A DNA stretch of 64,000 nucleotides, taken from Micropterix aruncella. Its lineage: Eukaryota; Arthropoda; Insecta; Lepidoptera; Micropterigidae. Within the stretch, counting starts at the first letter, position 1. Every line of letters begins with the position of its first letter. Position numbers and translations under genes: made by a program. The stretch is taken from contig OX155961.1 of NCBI GenBank assembly GCA_944548615.1, positions 25,029,969 to 25,093,968 of the forward strand. Direction: 5' to 3'. Positions 35,815-47,010 of the stretch are shown here, piece after piece. A model generated the notes under the pieces. That model saw only the letters and a program-made list of their open reading frames with translations, did no database searches and was not told the DNA's origin.

Positions 35815-37055
35815 CACTTTTCTCAGTGTAGCTGAAGTAGGTCTGGAGTTTTATACAATTTTCCATTAGCATTATTATAAGTCATGGTTCCATCTGAAAG
35901 ATAACCTGTAACCTTCAGGCGTTGATCGATCAAAGAGGGAGTGTATATTTGGAGTGGTGAGGCAGTGGCGGCTCGGTCGTCCTGAAATAAAGGAGATTTC
36001 AGTCGGATGATAACTGAAATAAGTTGGTCGGCCGCTGTATACACAGGCGGTGTTTGCGGCTTACGTAAACACGCGCCCCATGATATATTATGATGGGCGA
36101 ATAAGAGCCTTCGAGTGTCGCACCGGATTCGACGCGTCAAACACATATCTCCCATCGCCCCTAAGGCACATTTTTGTTTGTCGTCCTTTCATCCCGGGCC
36201 GCGGTGTAGGATACCGGGCAGAAATCAAATAGTAATATTATGTATTTTATACAAACATGCCAGTTTGGATTACTTTGGAAAATATATCTATCTCGCGTTG
36301 TAACGAATAGTATCTGTGATACGTCACAAACTTCTGTGCTGATCGTCCCGACAATATGTACCAGTGGTTATGTAACTCTACAACCCCAATTTTCTATTAA
36401 CCCATCTTAGAAATTTACACATGGGAGCTCGAATAGCGGCTACACTACCATATAATAATTTATATAATTAGTAACTTTTATGCTATTATTATTATTTATC
36501 CTCGACAAGCAGTTTTGCTTATAAATTTAGATCAGGTTTGTAAATCTGGCAATAAACAATATTACCAAATTTGTAAATACAAATCTAGTCTGTTTTTAAA
36601 TTTATTAACACAGCTTTTACTACTTTAAATAGTAATTTATTACACATGTCCATTACTTGCTCTTGCAGAACGTACTTAAGAGGATTATATTATTATTTTA
36701 ATTTTGCACGGATTGTGTTCTTTTGCTGTGGTCTCAAAGTTTGTAAATATCTACTAGCCCAGTTATATCGCAATAATTTGTGAGATTTGTATATGTCTTA
36801 ATCAGATACCATTTGATTGAGACAGAGAGAAGTAATTCCAAGCGATCTTCATAATTCCTATTGTTCAGGCCCACTGGAAGTTTGGTTGCCCTTCGCTACA
36901 GTTTTTTCAAGAAATCTACATATTTGCTTAAGTAGGGTTTCAAAAGCTAGACTGCTAATCGAGGCGTCTTGAAAAGCGATTAATAGGACCTACCTGAATT
37001 AAAAAGCTCATGTGGAGCGTATCAATGAAGCTTATCAGTGAATAGAATTTGATAT
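35815..37055. repeat. Segmental triplication, unit 1
   Basis: The first of three related units; 'ATTAGCATTATTATAAG' occurs at 35865, 37094 and 38580. The minus strand of each unit keeps an open stretch with 'ISWGACLR.PQTPPVYTAA', 'DQLISVI.RLKSPLFQD' (here 35823-36155). I recognise no domain. 35451-35814 upstream shows nothing clear. Confidence 0.72.
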
Positions 37056-38290
37056 CCTAGCTCAAGTAGATCTGCAGTTCTACACAATTTCACATTAGCA
37101 TTATTATAAGGCATGATTCCATATAAAATATAACCTGTAACCTTCAGGCATTAATCGATCAAAGCGGGTGTGTGTATTCGTAGTGGCGAGGCAGTGGCTG
37201 CTCGGCCGTCCTGAAATAACGGAGATTTCAGTCGGACGATAACTGAAATAAGTTGGTCGGCCGCTGTGTACACAGGCGGTGTTTGCGGCCTGCGTAAACA
37301 CGCGCCCCATGATATATTAAGATGGGCGAATAAGAGCTTTCGAGCGTCGCACCGGATTCGACGCGTCCAACACGTATCTCCCATCGCCCCGAAGGCACAT
37401 TTTTGTTTGTCGTCCTTTCATCCCGCGGTGTAGGATACCGGGCAGAAATCAAATAGTAATATTATGTATTTTATACAAACATGCCAGTTTGGGTTACTTT
37501 GGAAAATATATCTATCTCGGGTTTTAACGAATAGTATATGTGATACGTAACAAACGTCTGTGTTGATCGTCCTGACAATATATACCAGTGGCTATGTGAC
37601 TACAAAACCAATTTTCTAGTACCCCATCTTAGAAATTTACACAAAAGAGCTCGAAAAGCAGCTACACTACCATATAATTTATAATTAGTAACGTTTATGC
37701 TATTATTATTATTACTTTTCCTCGACAAGCAGTTTTGTATATAAATTTAGATCAGGTTTTGTAAATCTGGCTTTAAACAATATTACCATGTTTTTAAATA
37801 CAAATCTAGTCTCATTTTAAGTTTATTAACACAGCTTTTACTACATCGAATAGTAATTTATTCCACATGTCCATTACTTACTCTTAGATAACGTACTTAA
37901 GAGGATTATATTTGAATTTTGCACGGACTGTGTTTTTTTGCTGTGACCTCAAAGATTTGTATTGACGTTGAGTTTGTAAATATCTACTAGCCCAGGTATA
38001 TCGCAATAATTTGTGAGATTTGTATATGTCTCAATCAGATACCCTCTTTGTCTTCTTTGAGAGTAGTCATTCCAAGTATTTCCAATCTTCGTAATTCCTA
38101 TTTTTCAGGCCCACTGGAAGTTTGGTTACTCTTCGCTGGCGTTTTTTCAGGATATCTACATATTTGCGTAAGTAGGGTTTCCAGAGCTAGACTGCTAATC
38201 GAGACGTTTTGAGAAAGCGATTGATAGGCTCTACTTGAATCTCAATGGCCTATGTAGAGCGTATCAATGAAACTTATCGATCAATGAACA
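37056..38290. repeat. Segmental triplication, unit 2
   Basis: Collinear with unit 1 over nearly its full ~1.23 kb, with scattered substitutions and small indels. The same minus-strand block is present (about 37151-37384, start 'MGDTCWTRRIRCDARKLLFA'). Confidence 0.75.
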
Positions 38291-39060
38291 ACACTAACCA
38301 AAATATTATTAATGTTTAAAATTAAGAAATTAGGTAATATCGGCATAATATGAAACTAAAATAAGACAAGAATTGTATAAGTAGAGGTTTGAGAGGAATT
38401 CAAAGCCTTAAAGTCCAGCACTGAGCGATCAAGAGAGTTAGAGCGATGAAGAAGGTTAGCGATGGAAGCAAATTCGACTGTCAATATATCCGGTATTAAC
38501 AAATCCGAAAGACTCATAAAATGGATGAATTGAAATTGTTGCCTAGCTCAATCAGGTTTAGAGTTATACACAATGTCACATTAGCATTATTATAAGGCAT
38601 GATTAAATATCAAAGATAACCTGTAACCTTCAGGCATTGATCGATCAAAGCGGGAGTGTATATTTGGAGTGGCGCGGCATTGGCGGCTCGGCCGCCCTGA
38701 AATAACGGAGATTTCAGTCGGACGATAACTGAAATAAGTTGGTCGGCCGCTGTGTACACAGGCGGTGTTTGCGGCCTGCGTAAACACGCGCCCCATGATA
38801 TATTATGATGGGCGAATATGAGCTTTCGAGCGTCGCACCGGATTCAACGCGTCCAACACATATCTCATATCACATCTCCCGTAGGCACATTTTTGTTTGT
38901 CGTCCTTTCATCCCGCGGTGTAGGAAGCCAGAAATCAAATAGTAATATTATGTATTTCATACAAATATGCCAATTTACGTTACTTTGGGAAATATGTATC
39001 TTTCGGGATTCAAGAAATACACAGCAGCTGTGATGAAGTGTATATATAATTACTTCTGTA
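38291..39060. repeat. Segmental triplication, spacer and unit 3
   Basis: 38291-38545 is unique. Unit 3 (about 38546-39060) repeats only the first ~480 bp, including the 'ISWGACLRRPQTPPVYTAA' block on the minus strand (about 38640-38815). After 39010 it diverges. 39061-39276 has nothing recognised. Confidence 0.7.
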
Positions 39061-39276
39061 ATGCCTTCAGGAAATTTACTGTTGGCTACGTGATTATTCA
39101 CCAATTTACTTCTGCAACCCCCGTTCAGAAGTTTACATATGATGATGAGTTTTTAATTAATGACATCCTTGTAGTAGTTGAATCAGTACGAGCAATCAAG
39201 CAACTTTTAATTTAAAAAATGGTTTTCTTGGTAAATTTGATAAACTTGACTGATAAGTAAAAGTTTTACAAACGTT

Positions 39277-39367
39277 GAGCGCGCTTCGCCATCTATCAAC
39301 AGGTAACATATCCCAAATAAACAATATTCACGATATCCTACCTATCCCTAAATGACGCAACGCGCTC
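39277..39367. mobile_element. 91-bp fold-back MITE (copy 2)
   Basis: Ends GAGCGCGCTTCGCCATCTA and GCGCAACGCGCTC-like (GACGCAACGCGCTC). Same size and terminal motif as 11506-11595. Confidence 0.6.
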
Positions 39368-39689
39368 AATTTAAAAAAAATGTGATTCTCCCAACAAAAA
39401 AAAATAAGACTTGTTAGTAGGCCCACCATTGACACCTGATAATAGGATAAAATAGGCTGTATCGTAAAAGGTATGTACAATAAAGTTCTTCAATTGAACA
39501 AACTAATAACTTCCCATATCCCTTTAAACAAAACACCCAACCAGCTAGTTAATAAAGGCATTGAACTGATTGCCTTTTAGTAAATATATATATATTATTT
39601 TTACACAATTCCAAACAAAAAGGAGTTTTTTGTGTTCAGGGTACATGTGTTTCGTGTTATGTATGTATGTTTTCCGTTTCTTTATTCTA

Positions 39690-39895
39690 CCATAACTTCT
39701 AAACGCTTAAACCGATTAAGAAGTGTGTCATATTGTTGAAATCGTTATGACCGATCGACTCTCATAGGTTACCTATACTGTCGATATGGCAAAAAATAAT
39801 TGTCTAAATGCTCAAATGCCAATGAATTAAGATGAATATATCAAGTTTAGTATCAAATGAAAGGTTTGATTGAGTAAAATTCTCAAAAACGTATT
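39690..39895 (+). repeat. Unclassified repeat (relative at 47525-47730)
   Basis: Shares 'AACGCT..AAC.G.TTA.AAG', 'TTGTCTAATG' and 'CTGATTGAG'-like blocks in order with 47525-47730. Confidence 0.5.
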
Positions 39896-39913
39896 TGTAT
39901 ATATCATTTCGAG

Positions 39914-40823
39914 ATACCTAGATACCTATAAAAACGAAGACTATCGCGGTTGTTTGACATTATAAATAGGATAGAAAACGAATTTACCGCGTGAAATTTG
40001 TAGGACCCGACGTTTCGGTGACGTTGCAGCCGCCGTTGTCTAGGGTAGACGATCTAATACGAACGAAACTAAAAAACCGAGCAGATCAAGAGCATTCTTA
40101 CCATACGTCAAGGGCGTGACTGATCGAATAAGTAAGATGCTAAACAGATTCGATATAAAAACGATCTTCAAACCGACCCAAAATATAGCTCGATTTTTGA
40201 GGCCTGTAAAGGATGTAATACCACTGCAAACCCCGGGTGTGTATAAAGTCGAATGCAGCTGCGGTCTAGCCTACGTTGGACAAACGAAACGGCCCATAGC
40301 CACGCGACTGACAGAACACATCAAAGCTGTTAAAAACGTTCAGCGAAAAAAATCGGCGATCTACGAACATATATTGGATAGCGGAAGTAACCACTGGATG
40401 CAGTTTCAAAATCCCATTGTTCTATCCAAGGAACAATTCTACTTTCCTCGCATGATTCGGGAAGCCATTGAAATAAGAAGAACTTCAATAGAGACGACGG
40501 CTACAAACTCTCTTCTACGTGGAACCCTCTTCTTAAAATGTTCCCGCCGCCGAACGCCGAACGCAAAGACGTAAAACAGGATACAGTGAGTGTTGTGTGC
40601 AAGACGGATTTTAAAAATTCCCGCGCTCCGAGCCCGGCCCCCCACCACCGTTATGACCTGCGCAGTGGCGGCCGCGGTTTGCGGCCTGCCCGCAAAACAA
40701 CGGACTGACAGCTCTTCAGTCTACCCTAGACAACGGCGGCTGCAACGTCACCGAAACGTCGGGTCCTACAAATTTCACGCGGTAAATTCGTTTTCTATCC
40801 TATTTATAATACCTAGATACCTA
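39914..40823 (+). mobile_element. PLE family 2, 5'-truncated insertion with 15-bp TSD
   Basis: A perfect 15-bp direct repeat ATACCTAGATACCTA flanks the element (39914-39928, 40809-40823; the final AT may belong to either side). The left ~120 bp is an inverted copy of the right terminus ('GACCCGACGTTTCGGTGACG' against 'CGTCACCGAAACGTCGGGTC'). Between them lies the C-terminal coding part on the plus strand. Confidence 0.88.
40070..40640 (+). pseudogene. PLE family 2 GIY-YIG endonuclease, 5'-truncated
   Basis: Starts in the RT/EN linker ('SRSRAFLPYVKGVTDRISKM'), then 'PVKDVIPLQTPGVYKVECSC', 'GLAYVGQTKRPIATRLTEHI', 'KAVKNVQRKKSAIYEHILDS'. GVY, YVG, Arg and His are intact, but the downstream 'ICEH' Cys is Tyr ('IYEH'). 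A ~7-bp deletion after 'EIRRT' (near 40483) shifts the frame, after which the Arg/Pro-rich tail is read out of frame. No RT core. Non-functional. Confidence 0.82.
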
Positions 40824-40888
40824 CCTAGAAAGCCTCGTCAATGGCCAATACATAAGATGAAAATACATAATTAATTCATACATAAATA

Positions 40889-41566
40889 ATACTGTGAGGG
40901 ACCACCCCTCACAAGACTCCTGGTTGTTCGGTGTGAGGTGGTGGTATCAACTTACGAGTTATCTCCGTATTGAAAGGCGGTTTTGAACATAATAGAAGGA
41001 ATTTATTGATCGAAGGTTTGAATATTGCCAGTTATAAAGCTTGCCGAATAGTTTACGTTGACGCGAGTGTATAGATGTGCGACTGCGGTTACGAGGATAT
41101 ACGGATGAGGATTGTATGTGTGCTATTAGTATCTTGTACTGGGCACGGCTCGAGTCTGTGGGATTACAGAATGATGCTTCGAGACTCAGGGAGAATGAGG
41201 AAAGGAAACCAAGGAGCCGGATTCGTCGACCTAACTCGTGAAAGAGAGTGCCGAATGCCGTCGCAACCTTGGGGGAAGGTGATCACTCGGGGAATGATAT
41301 GTGACCGAGAAGCCGGAACACCGAAGTGAGCAGTCGCTATCTGGAGACATGACCACTCGAGGAATGATAATTTGGTTGCTTTCTCGCCGGTTTATATAGG
41401 CCGTGAAATGATGCAATCCAAAAATATTCCGAGTAAAAGTATTGTTTCATCGTGCTGATTCATAGCTGCACGAGTCAAAATAACAGCTGAATTGTGTCTG
41501 CGGCTTTCACTGGAAATCGATGCATTTGTTGATCGCATGTAATGGACTTAAGGTCCGTTACAATAC
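40889..41566. mobile_element. Probable solo LTR, 670 bp
   Basis: The segment 40893-41562 starts TGTGAGGG and ends CCGTTACA (TG...CA with TGT/ACA inverted ends) and is flanked by ATAC on both sides (40889-40892, 41563-41566). A TATATA motif lies near 41393. No second LTR or pol gene nearby, so a solo LTR is the simplest reading. Alternative: chance ends, since the TSD is only 4 bp in an ATAC-rich flank. Confidence 0.5.
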
Positions 41567-41579
41567 AATACAAATACAA

Positions 41580-41741
41580 TAAATGAATCATTACATGAGA
41601 TAGAAAGCCGCTTCATTGGACCAGGCTCGCTTGAAGCCCCGCTAAAAGGAAATTTCCTAGCAGAAGAAGTTACAATATTTGGAGAAGGCCCATCGACTAA
41701 TTCACAGAATGCGCAATCGTCTTTAAGCACTGGATGTTTAT
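41580..41741 (+). other. Open stretch of unknown origin
   Basis: Frame reads 'NESLHEIESRFIGPGSLEAP', 'LKGNFLAEEVTIFGEGPSTN' and stops at 41741. Composition looks coding-like, but I recognise no family. It could be a retroelement or host-exon remnant. 41742-42098 shows nothing else. Confidence 0.3.
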
Positions 41742-42098
41742 AAAGATAACACGCGACAACGGGGCCGTAACGGAGCTTCAGTAAACTGAAGTTTCTTTTA
41801 ACGAGTACTGTTTCAACGAGGAACTTTATTCTCTAAAACGAGCTTTTCCGCGCGAATAAATGATTTCTAATAAGTGTAAATACTATTGTTGACTTTTTGT
41901 TACGGCAGTCGTGTTTTTTATTTGTTTAAATTATTGTTTAGTGCATATTATGCAATAATGAAGCCGTTGCGATTTCAATATTTAAAGTCGTGTGTTTTCC
42001 CGGTTACTAATCTAAATTATGCAAAGGTTGCTTATACCTTAATTGATTTACATCGTCGTTATTTCGTCGCTTAGCCCGGATAGACTTAATCATATTGG

Positions 42099-42383
42099 TC
42101 TGCGGTATGGAAAGTGTCTCTGCTCCCCCACCCCCTCCCCCCTCTTTTTCCACCGACAGTCCCGCAATCCCCTGTTTCGACCGTAGCGCCGCGGGCGTCT
42201 GTCTTCTCACCTGTCTGCCGCGAAATTCAATCAGACGAATTCCGTCGGGTCGTTCGATTTAAAGCTTAATCTGCCCTCTTAAATCTTGTTCGATTCTTTT
42301 CCGGCTGGCTCCAGCCGAAACAATCACTACATAACAACGAACAGTATATTGCACACGCAACATATAATACAAACCCTACATAT
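42099..42383. repeat. ~285-bp direct repeat, copy 1
   Basis: From 'GGTCTGCGGTATGGAAAGTG' to 'CCTACATATCTGTAGAT', repeated at 42790-43081 with roughly one change in ten by eye. Contains 'GGGCGTCTGTCTTCTCACCT' and 'TCGATTTAAAGCTTAATC'. Not coding in a consistent frame. Confidence 0.75.
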
Positions 42384-42478
42384 CTGTAGATTCTCATAGC
42401 AGAGCCACCACTCATCTCTTTTTCTCTAAAAGTGAGTTTATACTATCATTAGAAAACATCATAAGTAATTCCTACATA

Positions 42479-42658
42479 TTAAGCCCAGGCGCGCACTTGC
42501 GGCCTTGCCGCGGCGGCCAACGAGATACTGCGAAATGTATGAAAACGCCATCGAGCTCGCACACTTGGCCGCGCGGCTTAGGTGCGCACGCTCGTATATC
42601 TCGTTGGCCGCTGCGGCCTGGCTGCTGCGGACAGGCCACCAGTGCACGCCTGGGCTAA
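42479..42658. mobile_element. GC-rich fold-back MITE, ~180 bp
   Basis: Ends TTAAGCCCAGGCGCGCACTT and, read inward from the right, TTAGCCCAGGCGTGCACT. Inner arms GCGGCCAACGAGATA / TATCTCGTTGGCCGC also pair, so nearly the whole element folds back. It lies between the two direct repeats. Confidence 0.7.
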
Positions 42659-42789
42659 GGGTTTCTAAAACTGATGTAGGATATTAGACTGTCCAATGCC
42701 GTATTATGTTTTGGCAGCAAAAACTGATTAATTTAATTTTACGTTCAGTAGACCAATTGATAGCATTTTAAATATGCCTATTTGCAGTA

Positions 42790-43081
42790 TCGGTCTGCGG
42801 TTAGCCATGGAAAGTGTCTCTGCCTCCCCCCTTCTTCTTTTTCCAACGGCAATTCCCGCAGTCCCCTGTCTCGACCGCCGTGCCGCGGGCGTCTGTCTTC
42901 TCACCTGTCTCCCGCAAAATTCAATCAGACGGATTCCGTTGGGTCGTTCGATTTAAAGCTTAATCTGCCCTCTTAAATCTTGTTCGATTCTTTTCCTGCT
43001 GGCTCCAGCCGGAACACTCACTACATAACAAAGAACAGTATATTGCGCACGCAACAGTTTTACAAAACCTACATATCTGCA
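42790..43081. repeat. ~290-bp direct repeat, copy 2
   Basis: Second copy of 42099-42383. Followed by a second 'CCTACATATCTGCAGAT' (43096). A shorter direct repeat, AACATCATAAGTAATTCCTA, also recurs at about 42457 and 43372. Confidence 0.75.
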
Positions 43082-44100
43082 GATATCAACTTGATCAAAC
43101 CTACATATCTGCAGATGACAACTTGCGGCCCGCCGACCCTGAGTCACGAATGCGCGGGTTGTGAATTCATTACCAGGAACATTACAAATGGAAAGTTGTG
43201 AAATACGTTGTGATGCACAGAAATTTCATCAGGTTGGCTTAGAAGAGATCTACAATTTCTGGTTTGCTTTTAAATTGCTAACAAACAGTTGGTTGTGCGG
43301 CCCGGCGGGAAGTCTTATTTCAAAAATTTGGCCCGGCTTCTGAAAAGGTTGGCAACCCGTGATGCAGAGGAAACATCATAAGTAATTCCTATTTCAGTAA
43401 AGTTCCAAAAACTGATTCAGTTAACTACCGCCATTGATTTAGAGAATATAGTTTACACAATGTCTTACTTCTCTTTGGCAGCTAAGATTTTACTACGAAA
43501 TTCAACGTGTAGATGGCACTCATAGTTCCAAACAGTGGTTGATATGCTTCTATGTTCGTAGCTTAATAGATAGCGTTATATACCTTTGCCTTTTAGATAT
43601 CCTATCTTAAAATAAAACAATAAAATAATTTCTGATTGCTGCATTACGTGTTGGCAGCTAGGATTTAACTATGAAATGCAACTTGTAGATGGCATCTTCT
43701 CCTATGTTAAATGGCACAATCGATTGCTTTATAGACATTGCTTTTCGGTATTCTGCCTATAAACAAAACAGTAGTGTAAAAACAAACGGATTTTTAAATC
43801 ACAGCTCTCATTGTTTTAATATATTTACATAAATATGTCAATTTTAATATGCTATACAGGATTCTGGTTGTGAGCGCGCGAGGCTTCCCAAAACGTCAAT
43901 TTCCCAGTGTCATGATCCATTCTAAGGCATTGGTCTCTCATGCTTCATGCACCACTTATGCATCTTCTCTAAAGTGAGTTTAAACTAATGCCCATTGCTA
44001 GGCCCAGTGCAATTAAACCATTATAACCCATTATGTCTAGAGTCGGTCCAATTCACGTAAAAGTAGAAGTCCTAGCCTAGGAAGGACTACTGTACCCTTT
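43082..44100. other. Possible hAT end, otherwise unrecognised
   Basis: A minus-strand hAT-like end, CACGGGTTGCCAACCTTTTC, lies at about 43341-43363 with GGCCCGG boxes nearby. The left partner ('GCGGCCCGCCGACC', 43125) is uncertain. The rest has no signature. Confidence 0.35.
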
Positions 44101-44104
44101 GTGG

Positions 44105-44445
44105 AATAGCTTTTCCTGGGAATCGTTCCTCGGGCGCTCCTGGACGGTATCTGCATTTCGCAGCGACAGCCAATCGTTTGTGCATTCCAACATATAGCGA
44201 GGGGAGTCTGTAAAGGCTTTGTTTCCTCCTTTACCCAATGACAGCCGCTCTGGAATCGATTGATTGGCCAGGCGATCCTGAGTAAAAGACGGGCAAAGGA
44301 CACTATGGTGCGCGACGATTCAAACTGAATCTCTGCTTACATTTGGTAGAGGACCGCGCATGCGACCTTCAATCCGTTACCAGTTGGGATGCCGGAGAAA
44401 TCCGGTCACAACTGGTAGCCAGGGCGCGTGGATGCCCGCTGGTTC
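44105..44445 (+). repeat. Diverged family A retroposon copy
   Basis: Carries in order 'CTGGGAATCGTTCCTCGGGC', 'GCTCCTGGACGGT', 'GCCAATCGTTTGTGCA', 'AAGACGGGCAAAGGACAC' and 'CGGAGAAATCCGGTCACAAC', then stops near 'GATGCCCGCTGG', where a LINE tail starts. Confidence 0.65.
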
Positions 44446-44468
44446 ATTTGATGTAATACTTTTACTTA

Positions 44469-44900
44469 TTCCTTCACCGTTCATGCAGCTAGACTATGGA
44501 ACCAGCTCCCGCCAGTCATCAGAAACGCAACAAAGGTTTCTACCTTTCAAGTGTCTCTGAGAAAGCATTTCATGTCCCTAAATTCCTAGTTCTCCTAGGT
44601 CTCATCCCATCCTCTCCTATCCTTCGCTTCTTGCGAATTATTCCAAATCCCAATTTTATTTAACAAAAATGGCATTTTTGTTACTGGATTAATTTTTGTT
44701 ATGTAATAAGTTTTTCTTCTTTTTTTTTGTTAATTTTTAATTTATCTCTTGGCACCTAAACTTTTACACTTCCACGAAGGTTGGCTGTAAGATATTGTAT
44801 TTTAGGTTAAGATATTGTATTTTAGGCAATACGTCCGCCTTTTGTATGTTTTTGTTTATTGTGCAATAAAGAATCTTTATCTATCTATCTACCTATGTAA
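44469..44900 (+). pseudogene. LINE C-terminal fragment with (ATCT)n tail
   Basis: Reads 'YSFTVHAARLWNQLPPVIRN', 'ATKVSTFQVSLRKHFMSLNS' and a stop: the extreme C terminus of CR1/L2/Jockey-like LINE proteins. A 3' UTR follows, ending AATAAAG and ATCT repeats (about 44877-44892). Only the last ~40 codons survive. Confidence 0.7.
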
Positions 44901-45203
44901 TCTTTTTCTACTAATGCCTAAAATGCGAGATTGCTGTCGCGCCGAACGGCGAGGACTGTGTTTAAACGCTTCCCTTACTGTCTGCAGGTTTTCTGGCGCC
45001 CGCACTGTTCATGTAGCTCTATGTTTTACGTCTAATACGCTACCAGTTTCTTGAGATTTCTTCACCCAAGCCAATATGTCGACCAATACTGAAATGTCTT
45101 CTATAGACATGTTGCATTTCCGTGACAAAATTTGTCTTGTAATGACGACGAACACACGTAACACGGTCTTACAGGTCTCAACGCCCCATTGCGACTGACA
45201 CAC
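44900..45203 (-). pseudogene. Transposase N-terminal fragment (Tc1/mariner-like)
   Basis: Minus-strand frame: 'GVETCKTVLRVFVVITRQIL', 'VDILAWVKKSQETGSVLDVK', 'HRAT', an in-frame stop, 'TVRAPENLQTVREAFKHSPR', 'RSARQQSRILGISRKRLHR'. The 'FQETGSV.D..R.GR..TVRTPEN...VREA...SPR.S.R..S..L.IS' pattern is the N-terminal DNA-binding region of mariner-like transposases of the type at 15.4-16.7 kb. It is truncated exactly at the LINE (ATCT)n tail near 44890, so the LINE probably inserted here. No catalytic part. Confidence 0.68.
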
Positions 45204-45920
45204 CGCGGCGTCACATGTATTGAAATGGCATCTCCTTCTCTACCATACCCCCTCCATCAACCACGATAAGCCATCGCGGCAGCGCACAATCCACATTTGA
45301 AATGTTTCGGTTGGCTCTGCGACATCCTATATAAAAAAATACACTTTTGGTCTTTTTTCCATCAATTTAAAATTAACGTGTAACTTTATCTTGTCGGCCG
45401 CCTCCCAATTTTCCATCTTCCCGAAGAAATATTTTCCTAGCAATCTCAATCAGCATAGCGTTCGTAAACTCGAATATTACACAGGATGCAAGCGTACAGT
45501 GGATAATGAGTACAAGCGTACTTTAGCCTTAGATACGGATTACGTACAGAATTCTGGCGGTAAACTTATTTCAGCTAGCAACTTGCACCGAAAAGGGAAC
45601 TTATTTCTCTACTGCCTGGGTGGAAATCGCAAACTCCCAATCGGTATCTCGCCGAGTCGAGGAAGTCTCGACTTTCGATGATTAGTTTTATATTAAAGTC
45701 GACCGGGCTAAACTTCTGGGCTAGAATCCGCAGTGGCGTAGCGATTTCTGCGTTTTCGTGTAATTTTAGGCTTCTAATAAATAAATCTTAATTTGATTGT
45801 CCAGATAATTAGGCTTAATAATAAATATTAGTGGATACATTCTTTCAAATTTATTGTATTAATTTCTTTACTTAGTTTTTATATATTATGTAATAGATAT
45901 ATGTATACAAACTTAAACGT
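45204..45920. other. No recognised gene
   Basis: A 96-codon plus frame (45391-45681) has no family signature. A possible hAT-type end CAGTGGCGTAGC lies at 45731-45742. Confidence 0.4.
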
Positions 45921-46151
45921 CAGCCTTAGAACAGGCTAAAGCATAGTTAGGTAGATTACTTGGTAAGTTTTTTTAATAGTGCATATGTTTTTATATTTTT
46001 TAATTCCTCTGGTAACCTGTTATAAAATGTTATGCTTCTGTATTAAGTTGTCATTTGAAATTGTGATGTTGCAGGTATTGAATTATGAGTTTACATCGAT
46101 TTGTGGCATGTATTGTGGGAATGTATTTGGGCAAGAGCTTGGTGCTCTCCT

Positions 46152-47010
46152 TTATTTTTGTTTTAGTGGAACTCGCGCGGGCTTTCGTGAGTAGGTAGGT
46201 ATGACATAAGCGGTGGGGATCTTTAGTTCACGAAATAGTGGTTTGCAAAATTCTCTCCTATTTAATCCGCGTATTGCTCTCACTGCTCTTTTTTGTAAAA
46301 TAAATACCTCTTTAATATCAGTGGCATTTTCCCGCAATAGGATCCGATGTCCCAAGTGGGATTCGGCCGGAGAATGGTATGCACTCTCAATTTCCTTTTC
46401 GTCCAATATCTTTCTCGATCTGGATACCGCATAGCGGGCTTAACACAATTTTGGTTTGGGCTGATCTATGTGGGTTTTCCGTGACATGTTTTCGTCGGTG
46501 TAAGTTCCTGGAAATTTAGTGGACTTGGCAATCTCGATAGAGTAATTTAACTGTTTTTCTTTTTTATTTGAGAAGTTTATCAGCACTGCTTTGCTTAAAT
46601 TGGCGACATCGGGTTCACTCTATACTAATCATTGACTTTAAAAAGTGTTTCGCTTGTTGGATCCTCCATTTTTGTTCTACAGTCACTTTCAAGAATGAAC
46701 GTGGTGTCATCTGCAAGTTGGACAGTCTTGGCACAAGTTATGTTAGTTCCTAAATCGTTACAATAGAGTTTGAAGAGGAGAGGTCCTAATGTTGAGCCCT
46801 GAGGCACACCGATGTTTACTATTTCACAACTCGTTTGCTCAGCCTTTTCCTCAATTCCATCAATTATTTTAATCTCCACCACTTGCTGCCTGTTTTGTGG
46901 GTACGATTTAATGAGTGAATTGGCCACTCCTCTAATTCCATAATGGTTTAGCTTGTCTACCAGGGTATTGATGTTTATACAGTCTAATGCTTTGCTTAGA
47001 TCGCAGAACT
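46152..47010 (-). pseudogene. LINE reverse transcriptase fragment, degenerate
   Basis: On the minus strand: 'DLSKALDCININTLVDKLNH' (motif A region, Phe-Asp replaced by Leu-Asp), 'YGIRGVANSLIKSYPQNRQQ', 'IVNIGVPQGSTLGPLLFKLY', the active-site region 'VQLADDTTFILES' (Tyr of YADD replaced by Leu), then after frame changes 'ATDIKEVFILQKRAVRAIRG', 'FCKPLFRELKIPT'. Jockey/CR1-type RT with palm and thumb, lacking endonuclease and 5' half. Several frameshifts and motif changes mark it as dead. 47011-47520 contains AT-rich DNA and CTTATT repeats (47200-47217). Confidence 0.78.
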
